DNA of 64,000 nt from Deltaproteobacteria bacterium (lineage in GTDB: Bacteria; Desulfobacterota; GWC2-55-46), in contig JACPGB010000047.1 in assembly GCA_016182655.1 (NCBI GenBank), forward strand, positions 140,972 through 204,971. Direction: 5' to 3'. The position numbers and the translations under genes are program-made. Below the pieces are notes generated by a model. That model had not been told where the DNA came from and searched no databases. It was given only the letters and a program-made list of their open reading frames with translations. This document shows, piece after piece, positions 42,476 to 51,142 of the stretch (position 1 is the first letter of the stretch; each line of letters begins with the position of its first letter).

Positions 42476-45400
42476 CTACCCCCTGGTCTTTAAAGAGTTA
42501 AGGGTGCCGTTGTAGATTTCCCTTACCCTATCGGAAAAATCTTTGTAGTCCTTTAAAAGCCTCTCGCCGGGGTTTGGACCCGAGTACCCGGCGCGTCTTG
42601 ATAACGTGTTCAGCTCCTCGGACCCCTCGTTCAGATAGCCCTCGGGCCTGTCGTGGACTATGCGCAGACGCGTCTCCAGAAGACGGTAGAACGAGTACGC
42701 ATCTTTTAAAAAGGAGCATTCCTTTTCACCAAGGAGCCCCTCGCGGCCCAACCGGAGGAGCGCCTTTACCGTATACGGGGTCCGAATGGATTTTTTCTCG
42801 AGGCCCCATCTGAGTTGAAGCGATTGAGCGAGGAACTCGATATCGACAAGCGCGCCGCGTCCGGTCTTGATATTATACCGTGACGGGGTTTCCTTGGCAA
42901 TTTCAACTTCCATGCGCTTCCTTATGCGAAGCATCTCGTCGACGTCTTCCGGGGAGAGTGGCTTTGCGCAGGCGATCTCAAAAAGCTCGTTTAAGACCTC
43001 AGAGCCGAACTTCAAGTCCCCGGCTACCGGCCGGGCCCTTACAAGCGCCTGCCTCTCCCAGACCTGCGTCTTTCCCGCGTGATACCCGAGGAAAGATTCC
43101 TTCGAGACGACGAGCGGGCCGGAGCTGCCTGACGGGCGGAGGCGCGCATCCACGTTAAAGACGAACCCCTCGCGCGTGCGGAGCGTAAGCACGCTTATTA
43201 TCCTCTGCCCGAGCTTTACGAAGAACTCGTGCGCCGTTATGCTCTTTGGCCCGGTAGTGCGCGCGTCGAGCGAGTCCGAATAGACGAATACCACGTCGAG
43301 GTCGGAGCCGTATATGAGCTCTCCCCCTCCGAGCTTGCCGAGGCCGAGGACAACGAACCGGGCCTCACCCGGGCTCCCGTATCTCTGGACGAGCTCCGCA
43401 ATCGATATGTCGATGGCGGAGGCGAGCGCCGCCTCTGCCGTGAAAGTCATCTGCCTTGAGACCGCGTGCGGGGAGAGCTCCCCCCGGACGTCGTTTACGC
43501 CTATGCGGAGTATCTCCTGGTTCTTGACCCTCCGGAGCGCGTCGAGTTTTTCTTCGTAATCATCGTGGAGGGAGACCTCTTTCGATACCGCATCAAAGAC
43601 CTCTCCCCTTGTCTTGTAAGGGATGGCGAGCTCCTTTGAAAGGAGGAGGTCGAGGCCTTCGGGGCGCTCGATGAGCGCGTGGGAGAGGAACTCGCTCGTG
43701 CCGAAGAGCTTAAGGAGCTCGTCCGTCACAAGCGGGTTTTCAGCGAGCAAAGAGTAGAAGGTCGTCCTCGCGCCGATGGAGGAGAGGAACCTTTCGAGGT
43801 TATTTAGCGCCTTGTCCGGGTCAGGGGAAGACGCCGCCCTTGAAAGGAAGAGAGGGCCGAGCTTCTGTAAAAGTACGCGCGCCTTCGCGCTCAAGTGTAT
43901 GAACGGCGGGCCTGTCCTTATGAGGACGAGGTTTTTGTAAGCCGTAGCCGCGTCTTTGAAACCGAGAGAGGATAGGGTGTCGATCGCTTCGGTCTCGGAG
44001 ATCTCCGGGAGAAAGAGGAGTTGTATTTCTTTCGGGACCTCGACCCCTTCATCGGACTTGTAGAAGAGCGACCTGTAGACCTCGTGTATGGAGAGGGTCG
44101 TCTCCTTGTATTTTTCCCAGAAGAACTCTCCGGCCTTTTTGGATTCGGTGTCCCTGAAGCCCATCATGCGAGCGAGGCGCTCCAGCTCGTTTTTCCGCGC
44201 GGGAATCGCCTGGCTCTGCCGCCCTTCCACTATCTGTATCCTGTGCTCGAGGTCCCTTAAAAAGACATAGCCCTCGCTTAAGACCCGCGCCTCTTCTTTT
44301 TTTATGTAGCCCTTCAACGAGAGCCTGTCGATCGCCTTTAATGTAGTCCGCTCTCGTATCTCCGCGTCCTTGCCGGCGTGTATGAGTTGCAATGCCTGGC
44401 AGAAGAACTCTATCTCCCTGATGCCGCCCGCCCCGAGCTTTACGTCTATCGTGTCCGGGTTTCTCCGAAGGAGGCTTAAGTCTATCTTCTCCTTCATGGA
44501 TTTGACTTCGTCGAGAGCGGTAAAGTCGAGGTATCTCCTGAAGACGAACGGCCTTATCATCGAGATGAAGGCCTCGCCTAAGGACGCGTCCCCGGCTATC
44601 GGGCGCGCCTTTATCATCGCGGCCCGCTCCCACATCTGCCCCCAGGACTCGTAATAGATCTCGGCGCTACGGAGAGAGTTGGCTACGTCCCCGCTCCTGC
44701 CCTCGGGGCGTAAGTCAAGGTCTATGCGGAAGACGAACCCGTCGCCCGTGACCGACCCGATGAGCTTTGTAAGGAGTGTAGCCGTTTTTACGAAAAAGGC
44801 ATGGAGGCTTATGCGCGCTTCGGCCCTACCTTCTATGCCCGTCGTCTCGCCCTTGTCAGACGTGTATATATAGATGATGTCTATGTCGGAAGAGAAGTTG
44901 AGTTCCCTGCCGCCTGATTTTCCGAGGCCGATTACCACAAACCCGGCCTCCTTTACGGAGCCGTCGTCGTCGGTATATAAGGGCTCGCCAAAGTTTTTCT
45001 TCGAGCTCCTTATCGAGAACGCGAGAGCGGCATCCAGGCACGCGGAGGCGAGGTCGGAAATCTCGGCCGTCACTTCGGAGAGCTCCGAGAGGCCGAGGAG
45101 GTCGCGCGCGCCTATCCTCAAATACTCTTTCTGCTTATAAATCCTCAAGGCCCTTGCCAGTGCGTCGTAATCATCGACGAGGCGAGCGGCTTGAAGCCCT
45201 TCGTTGAACGCAGGAAGCCCCTTTGTCTCGAAGAGGCCGCCCTTCAGAAAGAGCCAGTCGAAAAATTCAGGGTTCCTGGCGAGTATGCCGGAAAGGAAAG
45301 GGGACGAGCCCGCGACAGTTACTATCCGTTCGAGGAAGAGCGGGGATTTGAGCGCCTCGTCGATTATTTCCGAGGGGGTCTCTTTGGCGATAGCTTCGAG

Positions 45401-45583
45401 GTTGTTGAGCGCGCCCTCCGGGGAGGGGGAGGCGAGGGCCTTTTTCGCGATCTCTTCCAAATGGGGGCCGAACGGCGTCCCGGCGAGGAGCTTCAGGTTA
45501 TTGAGTGCGCCCCTGGGGTCGACAAAGCCCATCCCCTGAAGGCTCACAACCGCCCCATCCTGGTCGAGAAGTTCCCTTATCAT
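42476..45583 (-). CDS. glnE: Bifunctional glutamine synthetase adenylyltransferase/deadenylase
   Basis: GlnE adds AMP to glutamine synthetase when nitrogen is plentiful and removes it when it is scarce. The 1035-residue protein has the expected two nucleotidyltransferase halves, each with a G-G-x-x-L...D-x-D motif: GLGKSGGRELNFSSDIDIIY in the deadenylase half and GLGKLGGGELIYGSDLDVVF in the adenylylase half. Each half is followed by its conserved RLRPEG/ARLRPSG and IREIEF/VDIEF patterns. An ATG at 45583 was chosen; a TTG nine bases earlier is in frame. The ATPase gene follows with a 1 bp gap. The DNA upstream is A/T-rich. Confidence 0.96.
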   Translation of the reverse strand: MIRELLDQDGAVVSLQGMGFVDPRGALNNLKLLAGTPFGPHLEEIAKKALASPSPEGALNNLEAIAKETPSEIIDEALKSPLFLERIVTVAGSSPFLSGILARNPEFFDWLFLKGGLFETKGLPAFNEGLQAARLVDDYDALARALRIYKQKEYLRIGARDLLGLSELSEVTAEISDLASACLDAALAFSIRSSKKNFGEPLYTDDDGSVKEAGFVVIGLGKSGGRELNFSSDIDIIYIYTSDKGETTGIEGRAEARISLHAFFVKTATLLTKLIGSVTGDGFVFRIDLDLRPEGRSGDVANSLRSAEIYYESWGQMWERAAMIKARPIAGDASLGEAFISMIRPFVFRRYLDFTALDEVKSMKEKIDLSLLRRNPDTIDVKLGAGGIREIEFFCQALQLIHAGKDAEIRERTTLKAIDRLSLKGYIKKEEARVLSEGYVFLRDLEHRIQIVEGRQSQAIPARKNELERLARMMGFRDTESKKAGEFFWEKYKETTLSIHEVYRSLFYKSDEGVEVPKEIQLLFLPEISETEAIDTLSSLGFKDAATAYKNLVLIRTGPPFIHLSAKARVLLQKLGPLFLSRAASSPDPDKALNNLERFLSSIGARTTFYSLLAENPLVTDELLKLFGTSEFLSHALIERPEGLDLLLSKELAIPYKTRGEVFDAVSKEVSLHDDYEEKLDALRRVKNQEILRIGVNDVRGELSPHAVSRQMTFTAEAALASAIDISIAELVQRYGSPGEARFVVLGLGKLGGGELIYGSDLDVVFVYSDSLDARTTGPKSITAHEFFVKLGQRIISVLTLRTREGFVFNVDARLRPSGSSGPLVVSKESFLGYHAGKTQVWERQALVRARPVAGDLKFGSEVLNELFEIACAKPLSPEDVDEMLRIRKRMEVEIAKETPSRYNIKTGRGALVDIEFLAQSLQLRWGLEKKSIRTPYTVKALLRLGREGLLGEKECSFLKDAYSFYRLLETRLRIVHDRPEGYLNEGSEELNTLSRRAGYSGPNPGERLLKDYKDFSDRVREIYNGTLNSLKTRG

Positions 45584-45839
45584 GGCCTTCAACTATATGA
45601 TATTCGAAGATAAAAGGCAATAGACGGCTTCTTGCAGGCAGGGGCGGTAAGGAGTCAGTATTTTTTTCAGCATCTCGGATGTCCTTGAACATTCACCGGT
45701 ATCACATAACTATTACTGCAACATCACGATGTCTTGAATATATATTGTTGAAATCTTTATATTAATCGAATTTAGATAAACCTATTTATGAAGCGCGAAG
45801 ATCAGTTCAGGAATATTAAAAATAACTTATAAGATTTTC
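45584..45839. other. A/T-rich divergent intergenic region between glnE and the cytochrome gene
   Basis: Roughly 250 bases of lower-GC DNA separate the divergent glnE and cytochrome genes. They should hold the glnE promoter, but I see no clear -35/-10 pair for it, no palindrome of the R, S, T or M types, and no gene. Confidence 0.5.
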
Positions 45840-45867
45840 TTGACAAGTATAATAAAAAATTTATATT
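45840..45867 (+). promoter_or_regulatory. Sigma-70-type promoter of the tetraheme cytochrome gene
   Basis: TTGACA (45840-45845) and TATATT (45862-45867) are separated by 16 bases. Transcription would start near 45874 and include the structured leader that follows. Confidence 0.6.
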
Positions 45868-45893
45868 GAGTTAACACAAAATTTGATTAAATA

Positions 45894-45980
45894 CCTCGTG
45901 ACGGGGATTTAATCGACGGCTATGAATGCCGCGTCCTGGCCTATGAAAGGCCAAGTACGACGGCTTTTTTTTTGCCGTCG
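45894..45980 (+). ncRNA. Structured leader RNA candidate upstream of the cytochrome gene
   Basis: Four hairpin elements can be drawn: CCTCG/CGGGG (45894-45906); CGACGGC with GCCGCG around a TATGAAT loop (45914-45933); GGCC/GGCC around a TATGAAA loop (45938-45952); and CGACGGC/GCCGTCG around nine T residues (45958-45980). CGACGGC occurs twice and either copy can pair with the final GCCGTCG, so alternative structures are possible. The end lies 17 bases before the AGGAG ribosome site. It does not match the GEMM c-di-GMP/cGAMP riboswitch consensus as far as I can see. Confidence 0.45.
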
Positions 45981-46005
45981 CCAATAACAATAAAAGGAGC
46001 TCACT

Positions 46006-46941
46006 ATGAAGAGACGCTTTGCGATAGCTATAACCGTTTTGTGCTTTGGATTCATCGCAACAGCCGAATCGAACGCGGTTGATACTTATATACCGGGCCA
46101 GGCCGCGAGCGGGATAGGAAGTTCAAGGCACAATCTCGGCTATTTGCCCGGGAGGGCGGGGAATAACTATAATAGCGCCAAATCGAACTTCACCTGCAAC
46201 GGGTGCGGTACGGGTACGAGCGAGATATGCGTATTCTGCCATACGCCGCACCATACCAACACCGCAAATAACCTTAAGCCGATGTGGAACAGGGGTACTT
46301 CCGCCCCTACGAGCTTCACGGCATACGGCACGACCATCGGTGGGACGACGGTTGTCAACACCGACATCGGCTCCACGACGCTCGCGTGCCTGAGTTGCCA
46401 CGACGGCGTAACGACATTCGATAACATCGTAAACGCGCCTGGCAAGGGCGGCGTGACCGCGGGCGGCTCTGACAGGGGTTATGTCTTTTCCGATTACACG
46501 GGCATCGTCTCCGACTTTATGGTATCCGCAAGAGTCAATATAGGCCTTGACCTCACGAACGACCATCCCGTCTCGGTGGTCTACAACGCCGGCGCTGTCG
46601 CGGGCCTGAGATCTGTCAATACGACCATAAGCGCAATCGACCTGACCTCTGACCTCAACACCAGCGCCACGACCTATGACAACGGGAACCTTACGAAAAA
46701 CTACTGGGCGGTAAAGGGGTTCATATCCGACACGGCGACCATAGCGGACCTCCTCCGTAATAACAGGGTCGAATGCTCGTCATGCCATGACCCGCACTTT
46801 AATAACAAGTCCTGGAACGAGATCGACCCAACCTACGCGCTCGGATCAGCCGACCTGGAATTCGAGTCAAACGGCCTCTTCATCAGGCGCGTGGGCGGAA
46901 ATACGGGCTCAGGGGTCTGCAGGACCTGCCACGAGAAATAG
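46006..46941 (+). CDS. Exported tetraheme c-type cytochrome
   Basis: The 311-residue protein starts with a signal peptide (IAITVLCFGFIATAESNA). Four CxxCH heme sites are present: CVFCH (75-79), CLSCH (128-132), CSSCH (257-261) and CRTCH (305-309). Extra histidines (THHTN region after the first site, NDHPVS, DPHF) can supply distal ligands. SCHDGV and CSSCHDPH fit the doubled-CXXCH family of Desulfobacterota multiheme cytochromes. It is expected in the periplasm or at the outer surface as an electron carrier. AAAGGAG lies seven bases before the ATG. A structured leader precedes it and a strong terminator follows, so it is a single-gene unit. Confidence 0.9.
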   Translation: MKRRFAIAITVLCFGFIATAESNAVDTYIPGQAASGIGSSRHNLGYLPGRAGNNYNSAKSNFTCNGCGTGTSEICVFCHTPHHTNTANNLKPMWNRGTSAPTSFTAYGTTIGGTTVVNTDIGSTTLACLSCHDGVTTFDNIVNAPGKGGVTAGGSDRGYVFSDYTGIVSDFMVSARVNIGLDLTNDHPVSVVYNAGAVAGLRSVNTTISAIDLTSDLNTSATTYDNGNLTKNYWAVKGFISDTATIADLLRNNRVECSSCHDPHFNNKSWNEIDPTYALGSADLEFESNGLFIRRVGGNTGSGVCRTCHEK

Positions 46942-46964
46942 GCGATTTGATTCAACATCGGAAA

Positions 46965-46997
46965 GATGGGCCGAATGGTTCGGCCCATCTTTTTTTT
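46965..46997 (+). terminator. Rho-independent terminator of the cytochrome gene
   Basis: GATGGGCCGAA (46965-46975) pairs with TTCGGCCCATC (46979-46989) around TGG, followed by eight T residues. Confidence 0.92.
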
Positions 46998-47022
46998 GGT
47001 CACTGCCCGTTCGGCCCTTGTC

Positions 47023-47051
47023 TTGACAAAATAAGCCTTGAGGCATAGATT
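47023..47051 (+). promoter_or_regulatory. Promoter of clpB
   Basis: TTGACA (47023-47028) and TAGATT (47046-47051) are 17 bases apart. The -35 region reads CTTGACAAAATAAGCCT, closely resembling CTTGACAAAAGCCT upstream of the hsp20 gene, which suggests shared heat-shock control. Confidence 0.6.
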
Positions 47052-47096
47052 ATAGGAAAGTCTTTAATTTAGCCCTCTTTCGGGGAAGGAGAGACG

Positions 47097-49700
47097 ATGC
47101 GGCTCGATAAGTTCACGATAAAGGCACAGGAGGCGCTCCAGGAGGCTCAGTCGAGGACGGAATCCGATGAACGGCAGGAGGTAACCGTAGAACAACTCCT
47201 CCTCATGCTTATCGGGCAGGACAACGGCATCGTCGGCCCCGTGCTACAGAGGATCGGGGCGAATGTAAAGCTCCTTAGGGGCCAGCTCGAGGACTATCTA
47301 AAGAAGCTCCCGAAGGTCTACGGCGGGGCGACAGAGGCCTATGTCTCGCCGAGGCTCAAGGCCATAATGGACTCTGCCATGAAAGAGGCGCGGGAGATGA
47401 AGGACGAGTTCGTCTCTGTCGAGCACCTGCTCCTCGCCATAGTATCCGAGCGGGGGGGCGAAGCGTCGAGGGCCCTTTCTTCCCAGGGGGTCACGAGGGA
47501 TACTGTGTTAAAGGCCATCATGGCCATAAGGGGGACCCAGCGCGTAACGGACCAGATGCCGGAGGAAAAGTACCAGGCCGTCTCCAAGTACACGCGCGAT
47601 CTCGTCGAACTCGCGCGCGCCAACAAGCTCGATCCGGTGATCGGCAGGGACGAGGAGATAAGGCGCGTCATACAGGTGCTCTCGCGTAGGACCAAGAACA
47701 ACCCGGTCTTGATTGGAGAGGCTGGGGTCGGCAAAACCGCGATAGTCGAAGGGCTCGCTCAACGCATAGTCGGCGGCGACGTCCCCGAGACCCTTAAAAA
47801 CAAGAGGCTCCTTGCGCTGGACTTAGGCTCTCTTATAGCAGGGACCAAGTACAGGGGCGAGTTCGAGGATAGATTGAAGGCCTTATTGCGGGAGATAACC
47901 GAGGCCGAAGGGGATATCGTCTTATTTATAGACGAGCTCCATACCCTCGTAGGCGCGGGCGCGGCAGAGGGGGCGATGGACGCATCCAACATGCTCAAAC
48001 CCGCTCTCGCCAGAGGGGAACTGCGTTGCGTGGGGGCCACGACCCTCGATGAGTACAGAAAACACATAGAGAAGGACGCGGCGCTCGAGCGCCGCTTCCA
48101 GCCCGTGATGGTCGGCGAGCCCTCTGTGGAGGACACTATAGCGATACTACGCGGCCTCAAGGAGCGCTACGAGGTACACCACGGCGTGCGCATTGCGGAT
48201 TCCGCGATAGTCGCGGCCGCGACATTATCCAACCGCTACATCTCGGAGAGGTTCCTGCCTGACAAGGCGATCGATCTGATCGACGAGGCCGCCTCCCGCT
48301 TGCGCATAGAGATAGACTCGATGCCGACGGAGATAGACACCATAGAGCGGCGGGTCATTCAGCTCGAAATAGAAAAGCAGGCCCTTATAAAGGAGACGGA
48401 CAAGGCCTCCCTTGAGAGGCTTGAGAAGATAGAGAAGGACCTCGCAAACCTCAAGGAAGAGAGCGCGTCGTTGAAGCTCCACTGGCAGAAGGAAAAAGAG
48501 ATAATCAACCGGATACAGGAGACGAAGAAGAAAATAGAAGAGGTAAAGACCCAGGCCGCCCAGGCCGAACGCATGGGCGACCTCGGAAGAGCGGCGGAGC
48601 TCAAGTACGGCAGGCTCTCCGAGTTGCAGAAGATATTCGAGGCCGACTCCAAAAAGCTCGTCGAGCTCCAGGGCACGAGCCGGATGCTCAAGCAGGAGGT
48701 CGACAGTGAAGACATCGCTGGAATAGTCTCTCGCTGGACAGGCATACCGGTCTCCCGGATGCTCGAAGGCGAAAAGGAAAAGCTCCGTAAGATGGAGGAC
48801 GGTCTAAAAAGGCGGGTCGTCGGGCAGGACGCCGCGCTTAAGGCCGTCTCGAACGCGGTAAGGAGGGCCCGCGCCGGACTGCAGGACATAAACAGGCCCA
48901 TAGGGTCTTTCATATTCCTCGGCCCCACGGGTGTCGGAAAGACCGAGACCGCGAGGGCTCTGGCCGAGTTCCTCTTTGACGACGAGCGCGCGATGGTCCG
49001 GATCGACATGAGCGAGTTCATGGAGAAGCACTCGGTTGCGCGTCTTATAGGCGCGCCCCCCGGCTACGTCGGGTACGAGGAAGGCGGATATCTTACCGAG
49101 GCCGTGCGCAGGCGCCCATACTCTGTCATACTCTTTGACGAAATAGAAAAGGCCCACCCCGAGGTCTTCAACATCCTCTTGCAGATACTCGACGACGGGA
49201 GATTGACCGACGGCCAGGGCAGGACCGTGGATTTCAAGAACACGGTCATCATAATGACCTCGAACATTGGCTCCCAGTACATAACCGAGCTTGGGGAAAA
49301 GGACTACGAGGAGATAAGGAACCGGGTTACCGAGGTCCTCAGGCAGACTTTCAAGCCCGAGTTCCTGAACAGGGTCGACGACATCATCATTTTCCACCCG
49401 CTCACCCGCGCCCACATGAAGGAAATAGTCGAGATACAGCTCCGGAACCTAAAAAAGCTTCTGAAAGAAAAGAACATAGACGTCGTTTTGACGGACGCGG
49501 CCAAGGAGAGGCTCGCGGATGCCGGATACGACCCGGTCTACGGGGCCAGATCGCTTAAAAGGCTCCTTCAGAAGGAGGTCTACGACGTCCTGGCCAACAA
49601 GATCCTCGAAGGGGAGTTCGGTGAGGACGAGCGCATCATCGTGGACGCGGAGAACGGGAGGCTCGTCTTCAGAAAAGATACCGGGTACCTGAGGGTTTGA
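47097..49700 (+). CDS. clpB: ATP-dependent chaperone ClpB
   Basis: ClpB is a hexameric disaggregase that, with DnaK, threads proteins out of aggregates. The 867-residue protein has the N-terminal repeat domain ([20 protein letters not shown]), AAA-1 with GEAGVGKT (near 208) and [12 protein letters not shown], a middle coiled-coil domain (about 410-540), and AAA-2 with GPTGVGKT (near 609), DEIEKAH and the C-terminal [18 protein letters not shown]. No ClpP-interacting IGF loop is seen, as expected for ClpB. GGAGAG precedes the ATG. The gene is followed by hsp20 with its own promoter. Confidence 0.97.
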   Translation: MRLDKFTIKAQEALQEAQSRTESDERQEVTVEQLLLMLIGQDNGIVGPVLQRIGANVKLLRGQLEDYLKKLPKVYGGATEAYVSPRLKAIMDSAMKEAREMKDEFVSVEHLLLAIVSERGGEASRALSSQGVTRDTVLKAIMAIRGTQRVTDQMPEEKYQAVSKYTRDLVELARANKLDPVIGRDEEIRRVIQVLSRRTKNNPVLIGEAGVGKTAIVEGLAQRIVGGDVPETLKNKRLLALDLGSLIAGTKYRGEFEDRLKALLREITEAEGDIVLFIDELHTLVGAGAAEGAMDASNMLKPALARGELRCVGATTLDEYRKHIEKDAALERRFQPVMVGEPSVEDTIAILRGLKERYEVHHGVRIADSAIVAAATLSNRYISERFLPDKAIDLIDEAASRLRIEIDSMPTEIDTIERRVIQLEIEKQALIKETDKASLERLEKIEKDLANLKEESASLKLHWQKEKEIINRIQETKKKIEEVKTQAAQAERMGDLGRAAELKYGRLSELQKIFEADSKKLVELQGTSRMLKQEVDSEDIAGIVSRWTGIPVSRMLEGEKEKLRKMEDGLKRRVVGQDAALKAVSNAVRRARAGLQDINRPIGSFIFLGPTGVGKTETARALAEFLFDDERAMVRIDMSEFMEKHSVARLIGAPPGYVGYEEGGYLTEAVRRRPYSVILFDEIEKAHPEVFNILLQILDDGRLTDGQGRTVDFKNTVIIMTSNIGSQYITELGEKDYEEIRNRVTEVLRQTFKPEFLNRVDDIIIFHPLTRAHMKEIVEIQLRNLKKLLKEKNIDVVLTDAAKERLADAGYDPVYGARSLKRLLQKEVYDVLANKILEGEFGEDERIIVDAENGRLVFRKDTGYLRV

Positions 49701-49721
49701 TGTCTTTCTCCGGAACTGGTC

Positions 49722-49750
49722 TTGACAAAAGCCTGATTATAAAATAAATT
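49722..49750 (+). promoter_or_regulatory. Promoter of the hsp20 gene
   Basis: TTGACA (49722-49727) is followed 17 bases later by TAAATT (49745-49750). The surrounding CTTGACAAAAGCCTGATTAT shares its first part with the clpB promoter. Confidence 0.5.
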
Positions 49751-49787
49751 AGATTTTATAAGCTTTTTCGTTTTTCAAGGGGGGGCC

Positions 49788-50234
49788 GTGGTCTTAAGAA
49801 GGCGCGATCCGTTCAAGGACCTGCTTTTCCTCCAGGAGAGGATGAGCAGGATATTCGACGAGGCGCTCTTGAAGTACAAGGGGTGCTCGTCCATGACCGG
49901 CGGCATGTGGTATCCGCCGGTAGACATCTATGAGACTGAGGACTCCGTGGTATTGAAGGCCGAGCTCCCCGGCGTCGACAGGAACAACGTCTCCATAGAG
50001 GTGAACGAAAACACACTGACGCTTAAGGGAGAGAGGCGTCAGGAGAAGGGCCTCTGCGAGGACAACTATCACAGGATGGAGAGGTTCTACGGGACCTTCC
50101 AGAGGGCCTTCAGCCTCCCGTACTCGGTTGATAAGCATAACATTACCGCGAACTTTCGTGACGGCGTCTTGAAGATAGCCGTCCCTAAGGCCGTTGACGC
50201 GAACAGGGACTCTGTAAAGGTAAAGGTCCAGTAG
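49788..50234 (+). CDS. Hsp20/alpha-crystallin family small heat shock protein
   Basis: This 148-residue protein is a small heat shock protein that holds unfolding proteins for ClpB/DnaK. The alpha-crystallin domain spans about 40-135, with YPPVDIYETEDSVVLKAELP, GVDRNNVSIEVNENTLTLKG, YGTFQRAFSLP and the end motif FRDGVLKIAVPK. The C-terminal IxI/V tail appears as VKVKVQ. The start is a GTG preceded by GGGGGGG. It follows clpB, so this part of the window groups protein quality control genes, together with degP nearby. Confidence 0.93.
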   Translation: MVLRRRDPFKDLLFLQERMSRIFDEALLKYKGCSSMTGGMWYPPVDIYETEDSVVLKAELPGVDRNNVSIEVNENTLTLKGERRQEKGLCEDNYHRMERFYGTFQRAFSLPYSVDKHNITANFRDGVLKIAVPKAVDANRDSVKVKVQ

Positions 50235-50498
50235 GAAGAGGGGCGAAGGGCCAGGGAGCCTTTGCGGGTGGAACCATGATAAGGTTCACGGGGGCGAGAA
50301 GGGGTAGTGGCCCGTTTGCAACCGCGTGAGAATGGTTCGGCGTTTTTTCATCTATTAGCGGGGCTGGGGCAGGCTTAAAAGATAACATGGGTCCTGCCCA
50401 GCGCAAGCTGTTTCCATACTAAAACTCCAAAAACACCTGAGCCCGTTGCTTTGAAAGGCAGAGACGGGCTATTTGGCTATTTCAAAAGGGGTAAAAAA

Positions 50499-50813
50499 AT
50501 GGCTGAGAACGAGACCGGGGCGAACGAGGAAAAGGGCAAGGAGGAGTCTACAGAGCTCTCCAAGGAGCTTCCGCCCCTCGATTTTTCGACCTTCATACTG
50601 TCGCTGTCCACCTCCGTCGTCATGAACCTCGGGCTTGTCGAGAACCCGGTCACGAAAAAGACCGAGAAAGAGCCCGCGGTCGCCAAACAGACCATAGACC
50701 TCATAGCGCTCCTCAAGGATAAGACTAAGGGGAACCTGACGGATGAGGAGACGAAGCTTGTCGAGGACGTCCTCCATGAGCTCCGCGTATGGTATTGCAA
50801 GGTAGCGGTCTAA
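50499..50813 (+). CDS. DUF1844 family protein
   Basis: This 104-residue acidic protein has a charged N-terminus (MAENETGANEEKGKEESTE) followed by the DUF1844 core FSTFILSLSTSVVMNLGLVE, AKQTIDLIALLKDKTKGNLT and the C-terminal helical EEETKLVEDVLHELR-like stretch. The family is common in Desulfobacterota and related phyla and has no known function. The ATG at 50499 has AAGGGG eight bases upstream; an in-frame start 48 bases earlier is less likely. In the preceding gap, AGCCCGT and ACGGGCT could form a weak stem. The gene ends before repeat R4. Confidence 0.85.
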   Translation: MAENETGANEEKGKEESTELSKELPPLDFSTFILSLSTSVVMNLGLVENPVTKKTEKEPAVAKQTIDLIALLKDKTKGNLTDEETKLVEDVLHELRVWYCKVAV

Positions 50814-50861
50814 TCGCTTCGGGTTAAATCCGCGAAGCTCGCTTCGTAAGTTTTAAACCCC

Positions 50862-51063
50862 TCCCCCTTGACGGGGAGGCAGTGTGGGGGTGAAGCGTGC
50901 CGGGGGCAATTCGGTATCGAACGCCTATAAATCGATTTATCCCAAAGCCCACATTCGAGCTTTGGCCCTGCGCCCAGTAGAGATTTCACCCTCCCCTCTA
51001 TCCCCTCCCGTCGAGGGAGGGAAGTTTAGAGAGATACCCGGTAGCAAAAGCTACGGGTGGCTC
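50862..51063 (-). repeat. Dispersed repeat R, copy R4 (minus orientation), interrupted by an M unit
   Basis: CCTCCCCCTTGACGGGGAGG and the right-hand CCTCCCGTCGAGGGAGGG plus the terminal CCGGTAGCAAAAGCTACGGG-like hairpin mark R in minus orientation. The facing GGGGGTGA and TTCACCC are separated by the M unit at 50895-50983. The block fills the gap between the DUF1844 and degP genes (50814-51142); no gene is present. Confidence 0.8.
50895..50983 (-). repeat. Repeat M inside R4
   Basis: In minus orientation the unit begins near CTACTGGGCGCAGGGCCAAA and ends CCGAATTGCCCCCGGCACGC, 89 bp. The interior contains ATAAATCGATTTAT, a short palindrome not shared with all other copies, although the copy in R5 has a related AAATCGATT. 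Confidence 0.75.
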
Positions 51064-51142
51064 ATTACATGTTTTCGTCTTATTAATATCGGGGGCGTTT
51101 GCCCCTCAAACGCCCTTACCGGGGCTTCGCAACAGGAGAAAG

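Noticed and set aside
45894..45980. GEMM (c-di-GMP or cGAMP) riboswitch
   Set aside because: The conserved GEMM blocks (such as the GCAAAGCC-like receptor segment) are not found, although the position before a cytochrome would fit.
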